Origin: Pirellulales bacterium
Lineage (GTDB): Bacteria > Planctomycetota > Planctomycetia > Pirellulales > Thermoguttaceae
DNA length: 64,000 nucleotides
Assembly (NCBI GenBank): GCA_016931995.1
Contig: JAFGDS010000011.1
Span: forward strand, 1-64,000
Direction: 5' to 3'
Under the pieces are notes generated by a model. That model saw only the letters and a list, made by a program, of their open reading frames with translations, ran no database searches and had not been told where the DNA came from. The position numbers were made by a program, and so were the translations under genes. Of this stretch, positions 43,888-50,706 are shown piece by piece (positions within the stretch are counted from its first letter, which is position 1; the number at the start of each line of letters is the position of its first letter).

Positions 43888-43925
43888 TCCGATCGCTCCT
43901 TGCCGCTCTTTCCCTAAATCATTGC

Positions 43926-43955
43926 CATAAATAATCTTAGAAGACGAATGCCCAA
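43926..43955 (-). promoter_or_regulatory. Candidate promoter of the MoxR gene series
   Basis: On the minus strand TTGGGC (43955-43950), a 16-nt spacer and TATTTA (43933-43928) lie in an AT-rich segment 40-68 nt before the start of the large PQQ gene. Other spacings (TTTATG) are also possible. Confidence 0.35.
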
Positions 43956-44064
43956 CAAGCAAGCCTGCCTTGCCGCGGGCAGGACCGGCCGGAGGCGACC
44001 GCCTTGCGACGGTGCGACAATGCGAGTCTAGCTGACAGCGTACACGTCTTTTCACCCGGCGCGC

Positions 44065-44095
44065 GGCCCCAAACAGCCCGTTGGGACCTTTTTTT
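44065..44095 (+). terminator. Hairpin with T tract and no gene before it
   Basis: GGCCCCAA (44065-44072) pairs with TTGGGACC (44081-44088) with one mismatch, followed by seven T (44089-44095). This looks like an intrinsic terminator on the plus strand, but no gene ends upstream. It could end a small RNA or be an attenuator upstream of the HU-like gene. Confidence 0.4.
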
Positions 44096-44129
44096 CCGAG
44101 ATTTTTCGCCCCGAAAGCCCATTTACGGC

Positions 44130-44159
44130 TTGCATTCTTGGCCCTACAAACGTCATATT
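44130..44159 (+). promoter_or_regulatory. Candidate promoter for the HU-like gene
   Basis: TTGCAT (44130-44135), an 18-nt spacer and CATATT (44154-44159), giving a leader of about 155 nt before the start codon. The fit is moderate. Confidence 0.35.
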
Positions 44160-44321
44160 CATCGCGTTCACGGTGAGGGACGGACATTTCGGAGCTTATC
44201 CGGGGCATCCCCGCGGGCCCGCGAGGGCCCTATTTCGGAGGCTTCGGCCCTGGCTCCGGCAGTCCTGCCCGTGGGACGGACAACTTTATCTCAAGCAACC
44301 TCGCATGGAGGGTACTGGAAC

Positions 44322-44645
44322 ATGGCCAAAGTCGCCAAAAAACCCCCGACAAAGACGGAGATCCTGACGAACATTGCGGCCGCGACCGGGCTGTCAAAGA
44401 AAGAGGTGGCCCTGGTTCTCGACGCCCTGACGGGCGAAGTCCGCAAGGCCCTCTCCGCCCGCGGCGCGGGGGCCATCGCGATGCCCGGGCTGATGAAGAT
44501 CGAGAAGAAGAAGGTCCCCGCCCGGCCCGCCAAGAAGGGCGTCCCCAACCCCTTCAAGCCCGGCGAACTCATGGACGTCAAGGCGCGCCCCGCCTACAAC
44601 AAGGTCAAGATCCGACCGCTCAAGAGCCTCAAGGAAATGGTCTGA
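44322..44645 (+). CDS. HU/IHF-family DNA-binding protein
   Basis: A 107-residue basic protein of the HU/IHF fold. The N-terminal helices (TKTEILTNIAAATGLSKKEV) and GEVRKALSARGAGAIAMPGLMKIEKKKVPARPAKKG match the dimerisation and DNA-arm region; the last segment (RPAYNKVKIRPLKSLK) closes the fold. The family bends DNA and organises the nucleoid. The proline at the arm tip is replaced by a PNPFKPGE stretch typical of planctomycete variants. GGAGGG lies 9-15 nt before the ATG. It stands alone, with recA convergent downstream. Extended frames upstream are not supported. Confidence 0.93.
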   Translation: MAKVAKKPPTKTEILTNIAAATGLSKKEVALVLDALTGEVRKALSARGAGAIAMPGLMKIEKKKVPARPAKKGVPNPFKPGELMDVKARPAYNKVKIRPLKSLKEMV

Positions 44646-44685
44646 ACGCCATCCATTCCTTGTGGTCCGTCAACATCGGAAAATG

Positions 44686-44716
44686 GGGTGCCATGCCCAC
44701 GCTTGCCGTGGGCATG
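44686..44716. repeat. Half copy of the GGGTGCCATGCCCACG element
   Basis: GGGTGCCATGCCCACG runs into CTTGCCGTGGGCATG, forming one hairpin. The second inverted end seen in other copies is missing. It lies between the convergent HU-like and recA genes. Confidence 0.8.
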
Positions 44717-44749
44717 TCGCTTTTGGGCCGCTCCCCAATGCGCGACGGC

Positions 44750-44767
44750 CGCCGCGTCGTCGCGGCG
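44750..44767. terminator. Perfect GC hairpin after recA
   Basis: CGCCGCG (44750-44756), a TCGT loop and CGCGGCG (44761-44767). It lies 5 nt beyond the recA stop. No T tract follows on the minus strand, so intrinsic termination is uncertain. Confidence 0.35.
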
Positions 44768-44771
44768 TTCG

Positions 44772-45911
44772 CTACTCCTCGCCGGCCGACGGCAGCGCGA
44801 GATTGTGCGAGGCGAGAATTTGCGTTCGCAGTTTCGCGCAGAAGGCCGGGTTCTCCTTCAGGTAATCGCGGACTTTCTCCCTGCCCTGGCCAAGCTGCTC
44901 GTCGCCGTAGCGGAACCAGGCGCCGGTGCGGGTGATGAGTTTTTGGGCCATGGCCAGATCCAGGAGGTCGCCTTCGTAGCTGATGCCGTTGCTGTGCATC
45001 ATGTCGAACTCGGCGGCGCGGAACGGCGGGGCCACCTTGTTCTTGACCACCTTCGCCTTCACCCGTTGGCCAATCACCTCCTCGCCCTCCTTGAGCTGTC
45101 CAATCCGCCGCACGTCGATCCGGCAGGTCGCGTAGAACTTCAGAGCCCGGCCGCCGGGCGTCGTCTCCGGACTGCCGAACATGACGCCGATCTTCTCGCG
45201 GATCTGATTGATGAAAATCACCATGGTTTTGCTCTTCGAGATGACGCCGGTGAGCTTCCGCATGGACTGACTCATCAGACGGGCCTGCAGACCGACGTGC
45301 GAATCGCCGATCTCCCCTTCCAACTCCTTGCGGGGAACGAGCGCGGCCACGGAGTCGACCACGATGACGTCCACCGCGTTGGACTTGATGAGCATCTCGG
45401 TGATGTGCATGGCCTCTTCGCCGCTACCCGGCTGGCTCACCAAGAGCGTCTCCAGGTCGACGCCCAGCTTCTTGGCCCAGGTCGGGTCCAGGGCATGCTC
45501 CGCGTCGACGAAGGCGGCAATGCCGCCGGCCCGCTGGGCGTTGGCCACCACGTGCAGGGCCAAGGTGGTCTTGCCGCTGGACTCGGGACCGAAGATCTCC
45601 GCGACCCGACCCCGCGGGATGCCCTGGCCACCCAGGGCGATGTCCAGCGACAGGCTCCCGGTCGAGATGCCGGGGATGCTCGTCGGGGTCTCGGAGCCGA
45701 GGGCCATGATCGCCCCTTCGCCAAATTCCTTTTCGATTTGGGCCACGGTGTGCTTGAGCGTGGGATGGGCGTCCAGGAGCTGTTCGGTTCCGCCCTTCTT
45801 TTTGCCGGCGGACGGGGGGGCCGGCGCGGTTGCTTTCTTGGCCATGCGGTTGCTCGCTTGCGGCTTGGGAGAGGAGTTCTTGCCGGGTTGGGTTTTCGCG
45901 ACGGTGACCAT
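44772..45911 (-). CDS. recA: Recombinase A
   Basis: Forms ATP-dependent filaments on single-stranded DNA for homologous recombination and SOS induction. The protein is 379 residues. Walker A is GPESSGKT at 108-115; [22 protein letters not shown] contains the L2 DNA-binding loop; IDVRRIG and the C-terminal domain are intact. It has about 40 extra residues at the N terminus rich in Lys and Pro ([11 protein letters not shown]... [11 protein letters not shown]). AAGGAG lies 9 nt before the ATG at 45911; a start at 45845 would remove half the extension. The upstream region has a good promoter inside a long inverted repeat. Confidence 0.98.
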   Translation of the reverse strand: MVTVAKTQPGKNSSPKPQASNRMAKKATAPAPPSAGKKKGGTEQLLDAHPTLKHTVAQIEKEFGEGAIMALGSETPTSIPGISTGSLSLDIALGGQGIPRGRVAEIFGPESSGKTTLALHVVANAQRAGGIAAFVDAEHALDPTWAKKLGVDLETLLVSQPGSGEEAMHITEMLIKSNAVDVIVVDSVAALVPRKELEGEIGDSHVGLQARLMSQSMRKLTGVISKSKTMVIFINQIREKIGVMFGSPETTPGGRALKFYATCRIDVRRIGQLKEGEEVIGQRVKAKVVKNKVAPPFRAAEFDMMHSNGISYEGDLLDLAMAQKLITRTGAWFRYGDEQLGQGREKVRDYLKENPAFCAKLRTQILASHNLALPSAGEE

Positions 45912-45972
45912 GGGACGTGCTCCTTGGGGTCGAAAAAGGCCGCTCGTCGGCCGGAAGGGCCGCGGGGATAAC

Positions 45973-46015
45973 GTGAACACCTGACCAGTATATCGGCGTT
46001 CACTATCCCAGGCAA
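45973..46015 (-). promoter_or_regulatory. recA promoter framed by a GTGAACGCC inverted repeat
   Basis: On the minus strand TTGCCT (46015-46010), a 17-nt spacer and TATACT (45992-45987). Inverted 9-nt arms GTGAACGCC (46003-45995) and GGTGTTCAC (45981-45973), matching at 8 of 9 positions, bracket the -10 box. A repressor bound there would block RNA polymerase, which fits SOS control, but the arms are not the classical LexA box of either Escherichia or Bacillus. Confidence 0.55.
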
Positions 46016-46222
46016 GAGCGTTCGGTCCTTTTTCGCCTTTTTTGCTCTTCGCACGAAAACGGGCTCGCGTGCCCGCCGCGGAGCGTCCCGCGGGACACGG
46101 ATTCTACCAAGTGTCCACGCGGTTTGCCGAGGCCCCCTCTGGCGGGGGCGATGGTGTCGGTTTCCGCCGTCGTGTCGGGCCGAGAAATCGGCCCCGAATC
46201 GCGGCGCCCGCGGCCCGGCGCG

Positions 46223-46251
46223 TTGCGACGGCAATGTTCGTGCGATACACT
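46223..46251 (+). promoter_or_regulatory. Candidate promoter for the TlpA-like gene
   Basis: TTGCGA (46223-46228), a 17-nt spacer and TACACT (46246-46251). The leader would be about 115 nt. Confidence 0.4.
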
Positions 46252-46373
46252 TACCCGAATGAGGCGATGTTGCCGCGAGGCAACGTCTTAAAGTGGAGAA
46301 TATGGGAAAACTCCACACCCTCCCCCAAACCCCACTCCCCTTTCCCTCCCCGTTTTCCTTTGAGGATGCGACT

Positions 46374-47627
46374 ATGCTCTCTCACACGCGATTTGGCTGG
46401 ACAGTCGGCTGGATCACCTTGTTGGCGGTCGGCCTTTGGTGCGGCGGCCCGGCGATGGCGCGGGATGCGCCTAAAGAAGACACTCCCAAGCAGGAGGCAT
46501 CGCCGGCGGACGAGACGGCCGAGAAGCCCGATCCCTTTGCCGTGCCCGACGGCAGCCCCGAGGAACTGCTGGAGTTCATCGAGGGTATTGGGAAGATGCG
46601 CCCCGAAGGCCGCGACATGCGATCAGTCATCACGTTCTTTCGGAAACTGAGCGAGGCAACGGCCGAGGCGGCGGCGAAGGTCCTCGGTTCAGCGGAGGCG
46701 ACGAAGGAGCAGAAGGTCAAAGCCGCGCAGGCGCGGCTTCGCGCCATTCTGCAACTTTCGCGGTTGGGCGATCCGAAGGCCGCCGAAGCGCTCGAGCAGA
46801 TGCCCGCCCAGATGACCGAGTTGGGTCTGCCCGAATTGGCTCGGGTCGCGCAAGGCGCGTTGTTTCAGGTTCGCCTCGGACGCGCGGTGGCCGGCGCGCC
46901 GGGCGCGCAACCGCTGGAGGACGTGATCGAGGCCATCAAGAAGTTCGTGGCCGAGAAGCCCGACGCCAGCACCTTTGGCTTGGCCAGCGGCACGGTGATG
47001 CAGTTGGACCAGATGGGCAAGGACGACGAGGCGGCCGCGCTGTGCGACCATTTCGTCGAGGTCTTCGCCAAGAGCGACGATCCGCACATCGCCAAACTCG
47101 TCAAGCAGCTTGAAGGCATCGGCCGGCGGCTTCGCCTGATGGGCAACACGATGAAGCTGGTGGGCAATACCGTCGACGGCAAGCCGCTCGATTGGGAGGC
47201 GTACCGCGGCAAAGTCGTGTTGGTGGACTTCTGGGCAAGCTGGTGCGGCCCGTGCCGCGCGGAGCTGCCCAACGTCGAGGAGAACTACAAGCTCTACCAC
47301 GACAAGGGCTTTGACGTGGTCGGCATCAGCCTGGACCGCACGGCCGACGCCCTCAAGGCGTTTCTCGAAGAGAACAAGCTTCCCTGGGCGATCGTCTACG
47401 AGGAGCGGGATCCCGACAACGAGGATCAGGTGACCAACGCCACGTACTACGGCATCATGGCCATTCCCACCGTGTTCCTGGTGGACAAGGAAGGCAAGGT
47501 GATCGCCACCAACGTCCGCGGCCCGAAACTGCGCCAGGAGCTCGAGAAAATCTTCGGCCCGGTGGAGAAGACTCCCGAGAAGGAGGAGGCGCCTGCCGAC
47601 GCGCCCGCGAAGGACGAGGCCAAGTAG
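46374..47627 (+). CDS. Exported TlpA-like thioredoxin-fold protein
   Basis: A 417-residue protein with a hydrophobic leader (WTVGWITLLAVGLWCGGPAMA). Residues about 50-260 are a helical region with ELLEFIEGIGKMRPEGRDM and repeated acidic/basic helices. The C-terminal domain is a TlpA/ResA-type thioredoxin: VVLVDFWASWCGPCRAELP with redox cysteines C291 and C294, and the cis-proline AIPTVFLVD loop. It likely reduces disulfides outside the cytoplasm. The tail is rich in Pro, Glu and Lys. TGAGG lies 8-12 nt before the ATG; upstream in-frame starts precede the leader and are less likely. An intrinsic terminator follows 34 nt after the stop. Confidence 0.9.
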   Translation: MLSHTRFGWTVGWITLLAVGLWCGGPAMARDAPKEDTPKQEASPADETAEKPDPFAVPDGSPEELLEFIEGIGKMRPEGRDMRSVITFFRKLSEATAEAAAKVLGSAEATKEQKVKAAQARLRAILQLSRLGDPKAAEALEQMPAQMTELGLPELARVAQGALFQVRLGRAVAGAPGAQPLEDVIEAIKKFVAEKPDASTFGLASGTVMQLDQMGKDDEAAALCDHFVEVFAKSDDPHIAKLVKQLEGIGRRLRLMGNTMKLVGNTVDGKPLDWEAYRGKVVLVDFWASWCGPCRAELPNVEENYKLYHDKGFDVVGISLDRTADALKAFLEENKLPWAIVYEERDPDNEDQVTNATYYGIMAIPTVFLVDKEGKVIATNVRGPKLRQELEKIFGPVEKTPEKEEAPADAPAKDEAK

Positions 47628-47660
47628 TCCATTCTCCGCGCGAGATTGCACGAGGAATCC

Positions 47661-47701
47661 GGCGGCGGGAAGGCGTTTGCTTTCCCGCCGCCTTTTTGTT
47701 T
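47661..47701 (+). terminator. Strong intrinsic terminator
   Basis: GGCGGCGGGAA pairs exactly with TTCCCGCCGCC (11 bp) across the loop GGCGTTTGC, followed by TTTTTGTTT. It begins 34 nt after the TlpA-like stop. Confidence 0.9.
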
Positions 47702-47720
47702 CTCGCGGGTGACCGTTCAT

Positions 47721-47842
47721 GGGGGACTGTCCCGATTTTCGCGGCGGGAGAGGACGCTGTCCTTTGGAGATGGGGCATTCGCCGCGAAAATGGGACTGTC
47801 CCCCTCCCAATGACGCAAGGGAACTGGCGGAGCCAGTGGCAC
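47721..47842. repeat. GGGGACTGTCCC inverted repeat plus a partial GCCAGTGGCAC unit
   Basis: 47721-47746 (GGGGGACTGTCCCGATTTTC and on) is inverted at 47780-47804 (CGCCGCGAAAATGGGACTG and on). Further copies of this family are at 49026-49072 and, as a variant, 58915-58956. 47821-47842 is a single arm of the GCCAGTGGCAC family. The GGGGAC...GTCCCC ends resemble REP/REPIN-type elements that RAYT transposases move. Confidence 0.8.
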
Positions 47843-47865
47843 ACTCGCGCGGGCGACCCTCCGGG

Positions 47866-48573
47866 CTACGAATTCAAGTCGAGTCGCGAGCCAAGGCCAG
47901 GTGCCCTGAGGCAGCCTTCCAGGACGTCGCGGCAGCTTGCACGGTCCAAAGGCAGGTGCAGGAGCACCCGCAGCGGCGCGAGAGGACTCCGATTGCGCGG
48001 CGCCGCGCGCCGGACGAACTGCCGCCAAAGGCGGCCGAGCCGGGTTGCCGGCGCGGCGACCGAGGTCGCGTCTCGATTGGCGAGTCGGGCAAGACGCGCC
48101 GCGCCTTGGACCATGGCGGGCGACACGGGGGCCTTGCACCCAACGCCAAAAACCACGCGGGGCGCGTGGTCCGGCCCAAGCCAGCCGACCACCGTGGCCG
48201 GTAGCGGCGCCAAAAGCCGCTGCACGGCCGTCGGCGTGACGTGCCAGAGCTGTCCCGGCCCGGACGTCGGACTCCCCTGTCCCGCGGCGACCACCACGAG
48301 AAGCCCGCCGGGCATGCAGATCCGGAGCATCTCCTCGACGGCGCGGCGGGGTTCGGCCACGAATTCGATTGCCCCGCGGCAAAGGACCGTTCGCGCCGAT
48401 CGGTCCGAATAGGGCAGCCGCGCGAGGTCCTCGTGACGGTCGAAATCGCGCGGCGCGGCGCCCATTCTCCGTCCCGTTCCTCCGCACGGGCAATAACCGA
48501 ACTCGTACACCGGCTCGCGGAATCCAAACACCTCCGCCAGATTGTCAACCACGCCTTGGTGCAATCCGTTCAT
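47866..48573 (-). CDS. SAM-methyltransferase-like protein, partial fold
   Basis: A 235-residue protein. LPYSDRSARTVLCRGAIEFVAEP near residues 54-76 and LRICMPGGLLVVVAAG near 84-99 match the middle strands of class I methyltransferases (Methyltransf_11). The glycine-rich first motif at the N terminus is reduced to FGYCPCGGTGRR, so methyl transfer is uncertain. GGGAGGTG precedes the ATG, which overlaps the stop of the glycosyltransferase gene as ATGA; the two are probably made together. The C-terminal third is basic. Confidence 0.75.
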   Translation of the reverse strand: MNGLHQGVVDNLAEVFGFREPVYEFGYCPCGGTGRRMGAAPRDFDRHEDLARLPYSDRSARTVLCRGAIEFVAEPRRAVEEMLRICMPGGLLVVVAAGQGSPTSGPGQLWHVTPTAVQRLLAPLPATVVGWLGPDHAPRVVFGVGCKAPVSPAMVQGAARLARLANRDATSVAAPATRLGRLWRQFVRRAAPRNRSPLAPLRVLLHLPLDRASCRDVLEGCLRAPGLGSRLDLNS

Positions 48574-50348
48574 CGCGACACCTCCCGTTCGGCCACGGGG
48601 CCAGCATTTTGCGCGGCATGGAGTCGCTCGTCGCGCCAACGGAACACAACCAGCGCGGGATCGTCCGACGGAACTCCGGACACGCTGGGGAACGTCGCGA
48701 CGCGCTGGGCGGCGCGGTCCAGAAGGCGCCGCAGCGCGCGGCCGCGCGGGCTGGATCGAGATAGCTCGTCCTCGCGGACGACAACGTACGCCAGCCGGGC
48801 GTCGGAGAAGGCCTCTTCCGCGCGGTCGTGTTGGTACGTGGCGCGCGACGAATACAGGGCAGTCCAACCCCGCGTGTCGAGCACCACGCCGACCGAATCC
48901 GGCTGCCCGGCGATCCACTGGCCGGCCTCGCGGTACGCGCGTCGCGCCTCGTGGGAAGGCTGCAACGTCACCGCCGCGCAGAGGACCATCGCCAAGACGA
49001 CGACCGACCACGACCAACCCGCCCCAGGGGACCGTCCCGATTTTCGCGCCAGCGAAAAGGGGACTGTCCCCATCCACGCTCCCGTACGCTGTCCCAACCA
49101 GAGAGCCCCCGAGCCGATCGCCCCGGTGCCGACGACGACAAGCAGCGCGAGATGCCGGGCGGAGAGGTAGCCCTCGGCCGAGGCGAACGCGATCACGGCC
49201 AACGAGAAGATCGCGAAGAAGATCCGAGCGAAACGGTCGGTCGGCCGGCCGGCGCGGCGCCGCTTCCAAAAGCCAGCCGCCGCCAGCAAACCCACGCCGT
49301 AGCCAAAGGCGTCGGCCAATTTTTCACCGAACCGCATCACGCCCGCGGCGAGTCCCCGCCGCCGCGTGTTGCTGCCCGGCTCGCGCACGGCAAACGCCAA
49401 ACTGTGGGAGGCGACTCCTGTCGCCGACGGCGCGTCCGCCGGGTTCGTTCGGCGGCGGGAGTCGCCTTCCACGGAGCGGGGTTCCGGCGAAATGCCCGTG
49501 CCCCAGGGCAGTTCGGTCGGGCCGGCGCGCCCCGCCACGCGGGCCAGCGCGGCAAGCGGCGTGACGGTCTTCGTCAAAACCGCAAACGGCGCCAACACCG
49601 CCGCCAGACCCAGCGCGAGCGACCCGGCAGGGACGAGAACTCTGCTCAAACACGGCACGAACTCCCCTCTCCCGCTCGCGGGAGAGGGGTCGGGGGTGAG
49701 GGGACCTCGATCGCGCGAAATCGCGGCGCCCCCTCGGCAAACAACAACCAACGTCACAACAACCACCCCCGGCAGGACCAACACCTCCGCCCGCGCCAGC
49801 GCGGCCAGACCGACCGTCGCGCCAGCCAAGCCAAACAGGGCGCACGTGCCCGGCGCGCGAAGATGCCGCCGCGAAAACGCTTCGACAACCACCCACAGCG
49901 CCGTGGCGGCCAGGAGCAGATGAAGGCCGTCGCTGAGCCCCTCGGCGCCGAGTCGCGCCATCTCGGGCAGCACGCAAAACAGCGCCGCGCCGGCCAGCGC
50001 CGCGCGACGACCGGCGAGCCTCCGGGCCAGCAGCGTCACCGGGACGACGGCCAGCATCAACGGCGCGGCTGCGGCCACCTGCGCCGCCGTGGCCCAACCC
50101 GCCACGCTCCTTACCACGCCCGCTGCGGCGAGCCCCGCGTGAACCGTCCAAAGCCACGCTGGAAACAGCGGCTGCTCGCGGTGGGCCCGGACGGTAGCCG
50201 CGAGGCCATGATCGTCGATGGATTGGGCGATCCCGACGAACCGGATCGCGTCGAGGCTCGGCACCGGCCTTTGCCCGATGACAACCACTTGGACCGCCGC
50301 CGACAGGCACACCAGCGCCAAGATCGAGAGCCGGTCGTTGCGTTTCAT
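48570..50348 (-). CDS. ArnT-like membrane glycosyltransferase carrying three in-frame repeats
   Basis: A 592-residue integral membrane protein of GT39/ArnT-like type: an N-terminal helix, then a periplasmic loop with PSLDAIRFVGIAQSIDDHG, about 10-12 helices and a soluble C-terminal domain (VGVVLDTRGWTALYSSRATYQ). It should move a sugar from a polyprenyl carrier. Three repeat families are translated in frame: [33 protein letters not shown] and MGTVPFSLARKSGRSPG, each between helices. The ATG at 50348 is preferred to a TTG further out. The stop overlaps the methyltransferase-like start. Confidence 0.82.
   Translation of the reverse strand: MKRNDRLSILALVCLSAAVQVVVIGQRPVPSLDAIRFVGIAQSIDDHGLAATVRAHREQPLFPAWLWTVHAGLAAAGVVRSVAGWATAAQVAAAAPLMLAVVPVTLLARRLAGRRAALAGAALFCVLPEMARLGAEGLSDGLHLLLAATALWVVVEAFSRRHLRAPGTCALFGLAGATVGLAALARAEVLVLPGVVVVTLVVVCRGGAAISRDRGPLTPDPSPASGRGEFVPCLSRVLVPAGSLALGLAAVLAPFAVLTKTVTPLAALARVAGRAGPTELPWGTGISPEPRSVEGDSRRRTNPADAPSATGVASHSLAFAVREPGSNTRRRGLAAGVMRFGEKLADAFGYGVGLLAAAGFWKRRRAGRPTDRFARIFFAIFSLAVIAFASAEGYLSARHLALLVVVGTGAIGSGALWLGQRTGAWMGTVPFSLARKSGRSPGAGWSWSVVVLAMVLCAAVTLQPSHEARRAYREAGQWIAGQPDSVGVVLDTRGWTALYSSRATYQHDRAEEAFSDARLAYVVVREDELSRSSPRGRALRRLLDRAAQRVATFPSVSGVPSDDPALVVFRWRDERLHAAQNAGPVAEREVSR
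49026..49072. repeat. GGGGAC...GTCCCC repeat inside the glycosyltransferase gene
   Basis: GGGGACCGTCCCGATTTTCG at the left and CGAAAAGGGGACTGTCCCC at the right. It encodes GTVPFSLARKSGRSP of the glycosyltransferase and keeps the frame. Same family as 47721-47804. Confidence 0.8.
49407..49470. repeat. GGAGGCGACTCC inverted repeat inside the glycosyltransferase gene
   Basis: GGAGGCGACTCC (49407-49418) faces GGGAGTCGCCTTCC (49457-49470), with a CGGCGGG/CCGCCG inner pair. It encodes EGDSRRRTNPADAPSATGV and keeps the frame. Confidence 0.75.
49662..49703. repeat. CCCCTCTCCC...GGGAGAGGGG repeat inside the glycosyltransferase gene
   Basis: CCCCTCTCCCGCTCGCGGGA then GAGGGGTCGGGGGTGAGGGG. It encodes [14 protein letters not shown] and keeps the frame. 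Same family as 26892-26973, 39225-39266 and 62623-62659. Confidence 0.9.
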
Positions 50349-50706
50349 GGTCAAGCGGGACCGCGTCAAGGGCCGTGGGGGTCGGCGGTAGGGTACCGGG
50401 CCTGCCCGATCGGGTCAATGCGGGACGGGACCACCTTCCGTGGAGTTATACTGAACAACCTGTGGGTGTCATGCGGTCTGCCAAGTGTGGGAATCTCCTG
50501 GTTGCATGGCACTGGCAAAGCCAGTGGCACGCGATCGGCACTGGCCGAGCCAGGGGCATGCGATCTGGCGCACTTCCCTACATTACCCTGGGGCAAACTG
50601 CCGAAGCGAAAGAAGAGGGGCGCTAGCGTCCGCACGTCTTGCGCGGAGTGGTGGAACGGGGTAGGATGGGCGAGTTCAGGGGCAAAAGCCCGACGGGTGG
50701 GTAAAT
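50349..50706. other. Divergent intergenic region with repeats
   Basis: 358 nt between the glycosyltransferase gene and the acidic-tail membrane protein gene. A TATACT at 50447-50452 could be a plus-strand -10 box. Two GCACTGGC units (50510-50530 and 50538-50562) follow inside what would be the leader. I see no gene here. Confidence 0.55.

Larger units (their letters stand above)
43888..44321. other. Divergent intergenic region
   Basis: A 434-nt region between the PQQ/TPR gene (minus) and the HU-like gene (plus). It holds candidate promoters for both sides, a hairpin followed by seven T at 44065-44095, and no convincing open frame. The stretch 43900-43950 is clearly AT-rich compared with its surround. 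Confidence 0.6.
45912..46373. other. Divergent intergenic region between recA and the TlpA-like gene
   Basis: 462 nt. It holds the recA promoter with flanking inverted repeats (45973-46015), a T-rich stretch (46030-46050) and a probable promoter for the plus-strand gene (46223-46251). I see no gene here. Confidence 0.6.

Noticed and set aside
42076-43917. 613-codon plus-strand frame opposite the PQQ gene
   Set aside because: Antisense shadow rich in Arg and Gln.
47866-48573. A confident methyltransferase function
   Set aside because: The glycine-rich SAM motif is not recognisable, so only a methyltransferase-like fold is claimed.
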